A stretch of 64,000 nt of DNA, from NCBI GenBank assembly GCA_902554035.1, contig CACDMX010000002.1, forward strand, positions 109,234-173,233, in the 5' to 3' direction. The notes below the pieces were generated by a model, which saw only the letters and a program-made list of their open reading frames with translations, did not search any database and was not told where the DNA came from. The translations under genes were made by a program, and so were the position numbers. Below are positions 53,443 to 63,281 of the stretch, piece by piece (the first letter of the stretch is position 1; each line of letters opens with the position of its first letter). This stretch comes from an uncultured Pelagibacteraceae bacterium. GTDB taxonomy: Bacteria; Pseudomonadota; Alphaproteobacteria; Pelagibacterales; Pelagibacteraceae.

Positions 53443-54689
53443 AAATAGCAGTTATTGGATCAGGTATTTCCGGATTAAGCGCATCATATTATCTGTCAAA
53501 AAAATTCAAGGTAGACTTATTTGAAAAAGAAGATCATTTTGGGGGACATTCTTACACCCTCAAAGTTTTATATGACGAAAAAAATAAAAAATACATAGAT
53601 GTTGATATAGGATTTATTGTTTTTAATAAAAGAACGTATCCAAATTTGATTTCTCTTTTTAAAGAATTAGGTGTGGAATATGAAAAAAGCGATATGTCTT
53701 TTTCTGTGTCAGTTGAAAAAACGAACATAGAGTATTGTGGAAGAGGAATTAAAGGAATTTTTTCTAACAGAAGAAACATATTTAATTTAAGTTTTGTAAA
53801 AATGTTTTATGAAATAATTCAGTTTTATAATAAATGTGAAAAATTAGAATTAGATAAAATTAAAAAAATTACTCTCGATGAATATTTGACTAAAGAAAAG
53901 TTATCAAATTATTTTATTAACTATCATTTAATACCCATGGTTTCTGCAATTTGGTCAATGCCACCAAAAGAAATAAAGCAAATGCCACTAAAGTTTTTTA
54001 TTATTTTTTTTAAAAATCATGGTTTATTTAAAATTAGAGAAAGACCACAATGGTTTACAGTCACAAACAGAAGCAAAAATTATGTTGAAAAAGTAATTAA
54101 TAAAATAAGTGGTGAACACTATAAAAATTATCACATTAACAAAGTTGTTAGAAATAAAAATAATGTAAGTATATATTATGGAGATGAAAGTGAGTTTTTT
54201 AATTATGATAAGGTGATAATGGCAACACATGCTGATCAGGCTTTAGATATAATTCAAAACCCAAAAGAGGATGAAATTAAAATTCTAAGAAATTTTAAAT
54301 ATAAGAAAAATCTAGCATTTATACATTCGGACGAAAAGGTAATGCCTAAAAATAAAAATAACTGGTGTTCATGGAATACCTCAGTTGATAATAACAATTT
54401 AAAAAAAAGCTCTGTAACCTATTGGCTTAATTTATTGCAAAATTTGAATATAAATAAAAATATTTTTTTAACAATTAATCCTTCTCGTAAAATTGAGGAG
54501 GAAAAAATTTATAAAAAAGTAATTTTTACACATCCGTATTATGATGAAGAAACCTTAAGAAATCAGAGTCTTCTTAGATCACTGCAAAACAAAGAAAATA
54601 TTCTTTTTTGTGGGAGTTATTTTGGCTATGGATTTCATGAAGATGGAATTAAATCATCTTTAGAAATGATTAAATATATTAATGTTTAA
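53439..54689 (+). CDS. FAD-dependent amine-oxidase-fold oxidoreductase (COG2907 type)
   Basis: IAVIGSGISGLSASYYLSKKFKVDLFEKEDHFGGHSYT; C-terminal FCGSYFGYGFHEDGIKSSLEM. Confidence 0.88.
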   Translation: MKIAVIGSGISGLSASYYLSKKFKVDLFEKEDHFGGHSYTLKVLYDEKNKKYIDVDIGFIVFNKRTYPNLISLFKELGVEYEKSDMSFSVSVEKTNIEYCGRGIKGIFSNRRNIFNLSFVKMFYEIIQFYNKCEKLELDKIKKITLDEYLTKEKLSNYFINYHLIPMVSAIWSMPPKEIKQMPLKFFIIFFKNHGLFKIRERPQWFTVTNRSKNYVEKVINKISGEHYKNYHINKVVRNKNNVSIYYGDESEFFNYDKVIMATHADQALDIIQNPKEDEIKILRNFKYKKNLAFIHSDEKVMPKNKNNWCSWNTSVDNNNLKKSSVTYWLNLLQNLNINKNIFLTINPSRKIEEEKIYKKVIFTHPYYDEETLRNQSLLRSLQNKENILFCGSYFGYGFHEDGIKSSLEMIKYINV

Positions 54690-55449
54690 AGAATCTTGCA
54701 TATATTCTGGACAGGTTATTCACAAAAGATTTAAACCTAAGCTGCATTTTTTTAAATATAAAGTTTTCTCTCTTTTAATAGATTTATCAGAAATAGATTT
54801 GATTTCTAAAAAGATTTTGTTTTTTTCTTATAATAAATTTAATTTAATTAGTTTTTTTGATAAAGACCATGGTGGTAGAGATGGATCAAGTCTTCAAAAG
54901 TGGGTAGTTAATAATCTTAAGATACATAATATTACAGAAGAAAATATTAAAATTAAATTATTATGCTATCCAAGAATCTTTGGATATGTTTTTAATCCAT
55001 TAAGTATTTTTTTTGTTTATAATGAGAAAAATTCCCTAATTTCTATACTTTACGAGGTAAAAAATACATTTGGAGAACAGCATACATATGTTTTTAAAGT
55101 GGAGGAACAAGAAAAATCGATTGAGAATAATTGTAAAAAAAAATTCTTTGTTTCTCCATTTATGGATTTAGAATCAACTTATTATTTTAAAATTTTATAT
55201 CCTGGAAATAAATTGTCGGTTGTAATTGACCAGAGAGATAAAGAAGGCAAATTATTATTCGCTTCGCAAGATGGCGACAGAGTCGATTTTACCTCTAAAA
55301 ATCTTATTTTTTCTTACTTAAAGCACCCTCTTATGACTTTAAAAATTATAATGGCGATACATTTTGAGGCATTAAGATTATGGGTAAAAGGTATTAAGTT
55401 AGTAAAAAAAAAAATCAAAATAAAAAATAATATAACTTTTGAAAAGTAA
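54682..55449 (+). CDS. DUF1365 family protein
   Basis: YSGQVIHKRFKPKLHFFKYKVFSLLIDL, CYPRIFGYVFNPLSIFFVYN, VKNTFGEQHTY. Confidence 0.88.
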   Translation: MFKESCIYSGQVIHKRFKPKLHFFKYKVFSLLIDLSEIDLISKKILFFSYNKFNLISFFDKDHGGRDGSSLQKWVVNNLKIHNITEENIKIKLLCYPRIFGYVFNPLSIFFVYNEKNSLISILYEVKNTFGEQHTYVFKVEEQEKSIENNCKKKFFVSPFMDLESTYYFKILYPGNKLSVVIDQRDKEGKLLFASQDGDRVDFTSKNLIFSYLKHPLMTLKIIMAIHFEALRLWVKGIKLVKKKIKIKNNITFEK

Positions 55450-55450
55450 A

Positions 55451-56623
55451 ATGGATTTTATCGCTGACAAAATTGTCTTTACCTCGTTAAAAAATATGAA
55501 GTTAGGTTTTATAGATGTAACTAATTATAATGGACAAAGATTTTATTTAGGAAATAAAAATTCATTAAAAAGAGCATCCTTAGTTATAAAAAACAAAGGT
55601 TTTACATTAGAAATAATATCTAAGGGAAGCGTGGGACTTGCAGAGTCATACATGCGAGGAAATTTTGATACTGATAATTTAACAAATTTAATTGAAATAT
55701 TAGCTGACAATATTGGGACAGTACATAAATTCGCAGGAATAATGGATTCACCATTAATTAATTATTTTAAAAATTTTCTTTTTAAAAATACAAAAAAAAG
55801 AAGCAAAGAAAATATTTCAAAACACTACGATCTTGGTAATGAATTTTTTTCACTTTGGCTTGATAAAACTTTGACTTATTCAAGTGCAATTTTTGAAAGC
55901 GAAAAAAACAATTTAGAGGAAGCACAAATCAATAAATACAAAAAATTATCTAATTTAATTAAACCCAAATCAGGAGATAAAATGCTTGAAATAGGATGTG
56001 GCTGGGGAGGTTATGCGGAATTTATAGGAAAAAATTTTGATGTAAAATTAGACTGTATAACAATTTCAAAAAAACAATACGATTACGCTAAGGAAAGGAT
56101 TTCTAAAAACGGTTTAAACGAAAAAATTCATATTGAAATGTTAGATTATAGAGATGTTAAAAAAAAATATAACTCTATAACCTCTATAGAAATGATAGAG
56201 GCTGTAGGTCAAAACTATCTTAAAAAATATTTCCAAAAAATAAAAGAGAGCCTATTAGATAATGGGAAAGCAGCGATCCAAGCAATAACTATTGATGACA
56301 ATCTATACAATCGCTATAAAAAAAAAGAGGATTTTATTCAAAAATATATTTTTCCTGGTGGTTTTTTACCTAGTAAAAAAAGTTTAATAAATTTATCAAA
56401 GGAAACAAATCTTATTTTTGAAGAGAGTAGTTCATATGGATCTCATTATTCCAATACATTAAATTTATGGAGAGAAGAATTTTCGAAAAAATGGGAACAG
56501 ATATCAAGCCAGGGGTTTGATTTAACTTTTAAGAGAATGTGGAACTTCTATTTGTCTTATTGTGAGGCAGGATTTAAGTCTAAAAATATCGATTTAATTC
56601 AATTTTCATTATCTAATAAATAG
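55451..56623 (+). CDS. cyclopropane-fatty-acyl-phospholipid synthase family SAM methyltransferase
   Basis: ENISKHYDLGNEFFSLWLDKTLTYSSAIF, MLEIGCGWGGYAEF, SIEMIEAVGQNYL, YIFPGGFLPS; ATG 55451 preferred. Confidence 0.92.
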   Translation: MDFIADKIVFTSLKNMKLGFIDVTNYNGQRFYLGNKNSLKRASLVIKNKGFTLEIISKGSVGLAESYMRGNFDTDNLTNLIEILADNIGTVHKFAGIMDSPLINYFKNFLFKNTKKRSKENISKHYDLGNEFFSLWLDKTLTYSSAIFESEKNNLEEAQINKYKKLSNLIKPKSGDKMLEIGCGWGGYAEFIGKNFDVKLDCITISKKQYDYAKERISKNGLNEKIHIEMLDYRDVKKKYNSITSIEMIEAVGQNYLKKYFQKIKESLLDNGKAAIQAITIDDNLYNRYKKKEDFIQKYIFPGGFLPSKKSLINLSKETNLIFEESSSYGSHYSNTLNLWREEFSKKWEQISSQGFDLTFKRMWNFYLSYCEAGFKSKNIDLIQFSLSNK

Positions 56624-56629
56624 ACATTC

Positions 56630-57157
56630 ATGAGAATAATATTTAGTATACTAACATTATTTTTATTATTTGGATGCTCAAATAACAATATGAAACCAAC
56701 AGATTTTAAAGATCAAAAGCCAAGACTAATTATAGAAGAATATTTGACCGGCAATGTAAAAGCGTACGGTATTTTACAAAATAGATCTGGAAAGGTTACC
56801 AGACAGTTTACTGCTGATTTAGATGGCAAATGGGATGGTCAGCAATTAATTCTTGATGAAAAATTCAATTGGAATGACGGTGAAATTCAAACTCGACAGT
56901 GGAAAATTAACAAAATTGATGAACATAATTATGAAGGAACGGCTAGCGATGTTGTTGGAACCGCTAAAGGTTTTTCATACGGTCCTGCTTTTAAGTTTGA
57001 ATATGTTCTATTAGTTCCTGTTAAAGGAAAAGAAATTAAAATTACATTTGATGACTGGATTTTTAAGCAAGACGAAAGAGTAGCAATAAACAGAGCAACA
57101 ATGACAAAATTTGGTTTTAAAGTAGCTGAATTAACAGTTATGTTTGTTAAAAACTAA
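56630..57157 (+). CDS. DUF3833-like lipoprotein
   Basis: Lipobox LLFGCSNN; FTADLDGKWDGQQLILDEKFNWNDGEIQTRQWKI. Confidence 0.75.
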   Translation: MRIIFSILTLFLLFGCSNNNMKPTDFKDQKPRLIIEEYLTGNVKAYGILQNRSGKVTRQFTADLDGKWDGQQLILDEKFNWNDGEIQTRQWKINKIDEHNYEGTASDVVGTAKGFSYGPAFKFEYVLLVPVKGKEIKITFDDWIFKQDERVAINRATMTKFGFKVAELTVMFVKN

Positions 57158-57912
57158 TCAACCATTTTTTTCATACCTTTTTCTACAATTCTAAAATACA
57201 AACCATTAGGTATTACTTTTAAAACTTTCATTATGGACGTAAAAGATTTAGGGAAATGAATTTCAAAACTTTTACTTTTAGTTAAACCCTTAAACATCTG
57301 TTCGGCAGCAAATTCAGCAGATTTAATCATTGGCATTGGGAAATCATTTTTGTCGGTCATAGGAGTTTTAATAAAACCAGGGCTTACTAGCGAAACTCTT
57401 ACATTATGTCTTTTTAAATCAAAGTATAGGCTCTCTGCAAAACTGCTAAGAGCCGACTTTGAGGCGCAATATGCACCAGCCGCAGGCAATCCTCTATATC
57501 CTGCTACCGAGGAGACAATTGAAACATGCCCAGATTTTCTAGATTTATAATATTCATAAACTGAGTTAATTGAGTTTACTGTACCAAAAAAATTTACTTC
57601 CATTATTTTTTTTACTTTTTCCAGATTCAAAGTTTTCTCAGATTTAGGATCATGAATTCCAGTTGAAAAAACAGATATATCTATATCACCTAACTTTTTT
57701 TTTATTTCCTCGAAAACCAATTTACACTTCTCACTATCTGTTACATCTAAAGGAAAGTAACTAATATTTTTTTGACTTTTAGAAATTTCCTTTAATAATT
57801 CTTCTCTTCTAGCAGATATCGCAACATTCCAACCTTCTTTAGCAAATTTAATTGCTAATGCCTTTCCAATGCCACTACTGGCGCCTGTAATCCAAATAGT
57901 TTTATTATTCAT
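57154..57912 (-). CDS. short-chain dehydrogenase/reductase
   Basis: WITGASSGIGKALAIKFAKEG, YCASKSALSSFAESL (YxxxK). Confidence 0.92.
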   Translation of the reverse strand: MNNKTIWITGASSGIGKALAIKFAKEGWNVAISARREELLKEISKSQKNISYFPLDVTDSEKCKLVFEEIKKKLGDIDISVFSTGIHDPKSEKTLNLEKVKKIMEVNFFGTVNSINSVYEYYKSRKSGHVSIVSSVAGYRGLPAAGAYCASKSALSSFAESLYFDLKRHNVRVSLVSPGFIKTPMTDKNDFPMPMIKSAEFAAEQMFKGLTKSKSFEIHFPKSFTSIMKVLKVIPNGLYFRIVEKGMKKMVD

Positions 57913-57936
57913 AATATCTTCATGTATAATACTTTT

Positions 57937-58404
57937 ATGCTTAAAAATAAATTTGTATCTTTTGTTCTTTTTGTTGCAGTAACTTTTTCAGCGTCTTTCG
58001 TAGGACGTTTTGCAACAATATCATCAAAAGAACCCTGGTATTCCTCTTTAAATAAATCTTTTTTGACTCCCCCTGATTGGATATTTGCGCCAGTTTGGAC
58101 AACTCTTTATCTTTTTATGGCAACTGCGATTTGGCATGCTTGGCATAAAAATAAAAAAAATTTTAATTTAGTATTTATTTATATTATTCATTTATTTTTT
58201 AATACAACTTGGAGTATAGTTTTTTTTGTATACCATAGTATTTCTGTCGCATTAATAAATTTAATAATAGTAATACTTTTTATAATATATTTGATTTTAA
58301 GATATAAAGATTTAAGTAAACTTAGTTTTTACCTAATGATTCCATATTTACTTTGGAGTTGTTATGCCTTAATTCTAAATCTAACCTTACTTATTTTAAA
58401 TTAA
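57937..58404 (+). CDS. tspO: TspO/MBR family protein
   Basis: WYSSLNKSFLTPPDWIFAPVWTTLYLFMATAIWHAWH; five-TM; ATG 57937 or 57922. Confidence 0.9.
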   Translation: MLKNKFVSFVLFVAVTFSASFVGRFATISSKEPWYSSLNKSFLTPPDWIFAPVWTTLYLFMATAIWHAWHKNKKNFNLVFIYIIHLFFNTTWSIVFFVYHSISVALINLIIVILFIIYLILRYKDLSKLSFYLMIPYLLWSCYALILNLTLLILN

Positions 58405-58405
58405 A

Positions 58406-59509
58406 ATGGATGATGTTGTAATAATAGGCGGTGGAATTATAGGTGCAGCGACGGCATATTTTTTGTCGAAAGAGGGACGCAAAGTTAAAGTCATAGAGCG
58501 AGACCCAACATATAAAAATGCTTCATTCCCTTTATCTCTTGGAGGTTTTAGAAGACAATTTTTTCAAAAAGAAAACATTCTGCTTGGGAAATTTGCGAGA
58601 GAGTTTATTTACGAAATTCCTAATTTATTAAAAACAGATAAAAATCCAAATCCTACGGCAAGCATGGTCCCAAATGGATATTTGCTTTTATTTGGCCCGG
58701 AGCATGCAGAAGAACAATATAAAGCTTTAGAAAATCATAAAGCTTGTAATGCCGGCACTAAAAATATTAAAGGTAGTGAGCTTCAAAAAATTTTTCCTTA
58801 TATTAATGAAGAAGGAATTGAGACCGCAACTTACACTGATGATAAAAATGAGGGATGGATTGATCCATTTTTATTTCATAGTGCTTTAAAGAGTAAAGCA
58901 ATAGATTTAGGTGCAGAGTTTGTAAAAGGTGAAGTCAAAAGTATAAATGAAATTAAAGCTAAAACCATTGTCTCTGCTGCAGGGTGCTGGACTAAAGAAC
59001 TGCTTAGCGATATTCCTGTAGTACCACAAAAACATACAGTCTTTAGAGTAAAATGTCCTAAACATATTCCAGAGATGCCTCTGACTGGTGATTTAACTAC
59101 AGGAGTTTACTGGAGACCAGAAGGCAAAGAGTATTTGGCCGGATCTCCAAAATCTATTTTTGATGCCGAAGATTTAGAGCCTGCTTGGAATGATTTTGAA
59201 GAACTTGTTTGGCCAGCTTTAGCAAAAAGAATTTCTGTTTTTGAGGAACTTAAACTAACTGGTGGATGGGCAGGATACTACGATTGTAATAAACTTGATA
59301 ATAACGCAGTCGTTGGAAAACATCCAAAATATGAAAATGTTTATATGGCATCAGGTTTTACAGGAAGAGGATTGATGCAAGCACCAGGGATTGGTAGAGC
59401 TTTAACAGAACTTATAACAACTGGATCGTATCAGTCGATTGATATTAGCTGTTTCGGAGTTGAAAGAGTTCTTCAAAAAAATGCTAGACACGAACCTTAT
59501 GTTCTTTAG
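58406..59509 (+). CDS. FAD-dependent oxidoreductase (DAO/sarcosine oxidase beta-like)
   Basis: DVVIIGGGIIGAATAYFLSKEGRKVKVIERD, GGFRRQFF, VYMASGFTGRGLMQAPGIGRALTELI. Confidence 0.9.
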   Translation: MDDVVIIGGGIIGAATAYFLSKEGRKVKVIERDPTYKNASFPLSLGGFRRQFFQKENILLGKFAREFIYEIPNLLKTDKNPNPTASMVPNGYLLLFGPEHAEEQYKALENHKACNAGTKNIKGSELQKIFPYINEEGIETATYTDDKNEGWIDPFLFHSALKSKAIDLGAEFVKGEVKSINEIKAKTIVSAAGCWTKELLSDIPVVPQKHTVFRVKCPKHIPEMPLTGDLTTGVYWRPEGKEYLAGSPKSIFDAEDLEPAWNDFEELVWPALAKRISVFEELKLTGGWAGYYDCNKLDNNAVVGKHPKYENVYMASGFTGRGLMQAPGIGRALTELITTGSYQSIDISCFGVERVLQKNARHEPYVL

Positions 59510-60208
59510 ATGAGTAAAATCTATAATTTTTTTCCGCTTTCAATTTATAGAGACAAAATTGAATTGCCTGAAAATACGAAAAAAGAAATGATAGAAGAAA
59601 TAATTACAATGAAAAAAACTTCTGATAAAGGATTAAAACCACCGCAAAATGCCTGGACAGGAGATACACATGGATATGAGTATTTATTTAAAAATAATAA
59701 ATTTAAATTTTTTTATGAAGAAGTTGAGAAACACGTAATTAAGTATATGGATCATTTTGAGATAGACGTAAGTAAATTAGATTTTTATTTTCAAAGATCA
59801 TGGGCTACATTGTCTAATTCAAAGGAGTATATTTCACCACATGATCATTCCCAATCAAATTTATCTTTTGCGTATTATTTAAAAAAACAACCAGGAGACT
59901 CGCAATTAATTTTGGTTGATACTTCTAAACATAACGAATTTATTCCACAATTATTTACATCTCCTTCTATTAATAGAAACAAAATTTTTAAAAAAAGGAC
60001 ACTCGTTAATACACCAAGAATTAATATTGAAACAGAAGAGGATGATATAATTATATTCCCATCAAAAACACTTCATGGAACAGAAAAAAATTTGAATAAT
60101 AAGGATAGAATATCAATTTCGGCAGACATATCTATTATAGCAAAACAATCAAAAAACTTAGAACACTTAACGCCTCCAATTTCTGAATGGAAAAAATTTA
60201 ATAAATAA
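59510..60208 (+). CDS. putative 2OG-Fe(II) oxygenase (TIGR02466-like)
   Basis: YISPHDHSQSNLSFAYYLKKQ (HxD), FPSKTLHGTEKNLNNKDRISISADI (distal His, Arg). Confidence 0.75.
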   Translation: MSKIYNFFPLSIYRDKIELPENTKKEMIEEIITMKKTSDKGLKPPQNAWTGDTHGYEYLFKNNKFKFFYEEVEKHVIKYMDHFEIDVSKLDFYFQRSWATLSNSKEYISPHDHSQSNLSFAYYLKKQPGDSQLILVDTSKHNEFIPQLFTSPSINRNKIFKKRTLVNTPRINIETEEDDIIIFPSKTLHGTEKNLNNKDRISISADISIIAKQSKNLEHLTPPISEWKKFNK

Positions 60209-60333
60209 TGAAAAACGAAAAAAAAAGATCCGCAAAATCTGCCGAAAAAATACTTTTAAGGTGGAGAAAATTGATGCCTTTTTATTATGCTACTGCTATT
60301 ATTATCGTATTAATAATTGCATTTTTTGTTTGA
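60208..60333 (+). CDS. 41-aa single-TM small protein
   Basis: Below ORF-track cutoff: MKNEKKRSAKSAEKILLRWRKLMPFYYATAIIIVLIIAFFV; start overlaps upstream stop. Confidence 0.6.
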   Translation: MKNEKKRSAKSAEKILLRWRKLMPFYYATAIIIVLIIAFFV

Positions 60334-60371
60334 TATAAAAAAAACTTTAAAAGGGTAAAGGTAATCAATAT

Positions 60372-60883
60372 ATGAAACTTCATATAGGCGGCAAAACACC
60401 CAAAGAGGGTTGGAAAATACTTAATATACAAAAGTTCGATGGTGTTGATTATGTTGGTGACCTTACAGATTTAACTCAGTTTTCGGAAAATTGTTTTAAT
60501 GAAATATATGCTAGTCATGTTTTGGAACATGTAGGTCAAAGAAAAGTTAAACAAACATTATTAGGTATAAATAGAATTTTAACAAAAGGGGGAAAACTTT
60601 ATATCTCCGTTCCTGATATGGATATTTTATGCAAAATGTTTATTGATAAAAAAGCAGGTGGATCGGCAAAGTTTGATGTCATGAGAATGATGTTTGGTGG
60701 TCAAACAGATCAGCATGATTTTCATTATTTTGGATGGAATTTTCAGTTTTTAAAAGCTTATTTAGAGGGGACAAATTTTAGAAAGATTGAACAAGTTAAT
60801 CGTTTGATTTATTTAATGATAGCAGTGATGTTAAACTTTTTGGTTTCCCTATAAGCTTAAATGTGATTGCATATAAACAATGA
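60372..60883 (+). pseudogene. SAM-dependent methyltransferase (type 11) with apparent 1-nt deletion near 60800
   Basis: As read, ORF stops at 60854; shifting to the other frame at 60800 gives ...EQVN-SFDLFNDSSDVKLFGFPISLNVIAYKQ* ending 60883 with ATGA overlap to the next gene. Confidence 0.75.
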
Positions 60884-61833
60884 AAAAAAAAATAATTCAA
60901 CCTGTCATGGGGACAAAAGTTCCAAGATATGCTGGCCCAAATACTTTTGCTAGATTGCCAGAAATTAGAGATGTAGAGTATTGTGATGTAGCTATTGTTG
61001 GTATCCCATTTGATGCTGGAACAAGTTATAGACCAGGAGCAAGATTTGGTCCTCAAAGTATCAGACAAGCTTCACGACATTTAAGAACTAATTACCATCC
61101 AAATTACGATGCTGAACCTTTTAAGGTACAACAGGTTGCAGACGCTGGTGACATAGCTTGTAATCCATTCAGTATTGAAGAAGCAATTAAACAAATAGAA
61201 GATGGCGCAACAGATTTATTAAACAAAACCGGTGGAATAATAAGCATGGGAGGAGACCACACTATTGCTTTTCCTTTATTAAAAGCAGTGAACAAAAAAA
61301 ACAAAGGACCAGTTGCGCTAGTTCATTTTGACGCTCATCTAGATACATGGGACACATATTTTGGCGCACCATATACGCATGGAACACCATTTAGAAGAGC
61401 TAGAGAAGAAAACCTCTTTTTAGATGATGCATCAATGCATGTAGGAATAAGAGGACCACTTTATAGTAGAGATGATTTAAAAAATGATGCGAGTTTTGGA
61501 TTTAAAATAATTCATTGTGATGAGTTCCAAAAAGAAGGTACTGATAAAATCGCTGAAAGAATAAAAAAAAGGGTTGGTGATAATCCACTTTATTTATCTA
61601 TAGATATTGATGTTTTAGACCCGGCACATGCACCAGGTACAGGCACTCCAGAAATTGCAGGCATGACAACAAGAGAAATGGTAAATGTATTAAGAGGACT
61701 TTCGGGTATGAATATAATTTCTGCTGATGTTGTTGAAGTTGCACCAGCTTATGATCACGCAGAACTTACATCTTTAGCTGCAGCTACAATTATTTATGAA
61801 CTAACTAATTTATTTGCAAATAAAAAAGTTTAG
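60880..61833 (+). CDS. speB: agmatinase/guanidinobutyrase-type ureohydrolase
   Basis: GGDHTIAFPLLKA, HFDAHLDTWDTYFGAPYTHGTPFRRA, SIDIDVLDPAHAPGTGTPE. Confidence 0.9.
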   Translation: MKKKIIQPVMGTKVPRYAGPNTFARLPEIRDVEYCDVAIVGIPFDAGTSYRPGARFGPQSIRQASRHLRTNYHPNYDAEPFKVQQVADAGDIACNPFSIEEAIKQIEDGATDLLNKTGGIISMGGDHTIAFPLLKAVNKKNKGPVALVHFDAHLDTWDTYFGAPYTHGTPFRRAREENLFLDDASMHVGIRGPLYSRDDLKNDASFGFKIIHCDEFQKEGTDKIAERIKKRVGDNPLYLSIDIDVLDPAHAPGTGTPEIAGMTTREMVNVLRGLSGMNIISADVVEVAPAYDHAELTSLAAATIIYELTNLFANKKV

Positions 61834-61847
61834 GTTAAATTCATTTG

Positions 61848-63281
61848 ATGTTAAATAAAAAAAATTTTTATATTGATGGAAAATGGATATCTCCAATCGA
61901 ACCACGAAATTATAAAGTAATTGATCCCTCAAATGAAGAACCTTGTGCAGAAATATCTCTTGGTGGAAAAAAAGATGTAGATAAAGCTGTAAGTGCTGCA
62001 AAAAAAGCATTTAAAACATGGGCCTTTTCTAAAAAAGAGGAAAGATTGGATCTTTTAGAAAAATTGTACGTGGTTTACAAAAAACGATGGGCAGAAATGG
62101 CTAAGCTTATTACTCTTGAAATGGGAGCACCGATGAAATTTTCTACAGAAATGCAGGCTGCGACAGGTGCAAGTCATATTAAATCTTTTAAAAATATTTT
62201 GAAAGATTTTAAATTTGAAAAAGATTTAGGGGATGAAAAAAATAATCAAAAATTGCTATATGAGCCAAAAGGTGTATGCGCTTTAATAACACCTTGGAAC
62301 TGGCCAATAAATCAGGTGAATTTAAAAGTAATCCCAGCACTAGCTTCAGCATGCACGGTCGTTCTAAAACCATCAGAGATTGCACCTTTATCATCAATGC
62401 TGCTTGCAGAAATGATTGATGAAGTTAAGTTTCCTCCTGGGGTATTTAATTTAGTTAATGGAGATGGTGAAATAACTGGTGATGCTTTGACCAGTCACCC
62501 AGATATTGATATGATTTCATTTACTGGATCAACAAGAGCAGGGGCATTAATTTCTAAAAATGCTGCAAAAGATTTTAAGAGAATAAGTTTAGAATTAGGT
62601 GGAAAAGGAGCCAATATTATTTTTAAGGATGCAGACTCAGATGCTGTTGCGAGAGGCGTCCAAAGATGTTTTAGAAATTCGGGGCAATCTTGTAATGCTC
62701 CTACAAGAATGTTAGTTGAAAAATCAATTTATAACCAAACAGTAGAAAAAGTAAAAGAATTAGCCGACAATACAAAAGTAGACTCTCCATTAAAAGATGG
62801 TGATCATATTGGCCCTGTAGTTTCTGAGGTACAATTTAATAAAATTCAAGATTTAATTCAGAAGGGGATAGACGAGGGTGCAAAATTGATAGCCGGAGGG
62901 ACTGGAAAACCAAAAGGTTTAGAAAAGGGATATTATGTAAAACCCACTGTTTTTGCTGATGTAAATAATAAAATGGAAATAGCAAGAACTGAAATTTTTG
63001 GCCCTGTTTTGTCAATAATTCCTTTCGAGAACGAAGAAGATGCAATAACAATAGCAAACGATACTCCATATGGGTTAACAAACTATATCCAAACTCAAGA
63101 TAAAGAAAAAGTTAAAAGAGTTGCAAGAAAACTTAGATCTGGAATGGTAGATGTGAATGGAGTTGGAATAGCCGTAGCTTCACCTTTCGGGGGATATAAG
63201 CATTCTGGTATTGGAAGAGAAGCTGGTACTGAAGGTTTAATAGAGTTTTTAGAAGTAAAAACTGTCGGTGGTTGGAACTAG
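61848..63281 (+). CDS. NAD(P)-dependent aldehyde dehydrogenase
   Basis: LITPWNWPINQ, FTGSTRAG, LELGGKGANIIF, FRNSGQSCNAPTRMLV. Confidence 0.95.
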   Translation: MLNKKNFYIDGKWISPIEPRNYKVIDPSNEEPCAEISLGGKKDVDKAVSAAKKAFKTWAFSKKEERLDLLEKLYVVYKKRWAEMAKLITLEMGAPMKFSTEMQAATGASHIKSFKNILKDFKFEKDLGDEKNNQKLLYEPKGVCALITPWNWPINQVNLKVIPALASACTVVLKPSEIAPLSSMLLAEMIDEVKFPPGVFNLVNGDGEITGDALTSHPDIDMISFTGSTRAGALISKNAAKDFKRISLELGGKGANIIFKDADSDAVARGVQRCFRNSGQSCNAPTRMLVEKSIYNQTVEKVKELADNTKVDSPLKDGDHIGPVVSEVQFNKIQDLIQKGIDEGAKLIAGGTGKPKGLEKGYYVKPTVFADVNNKMEIARTEIFGPVLSIIPFENEEDAITIANDTPYGLTNYIQTQDKEKVKRVARKLRSGMVDVNGVGIAVASPFGGYKHSGIGREAGTEGLIEFLEVKTVGGWN

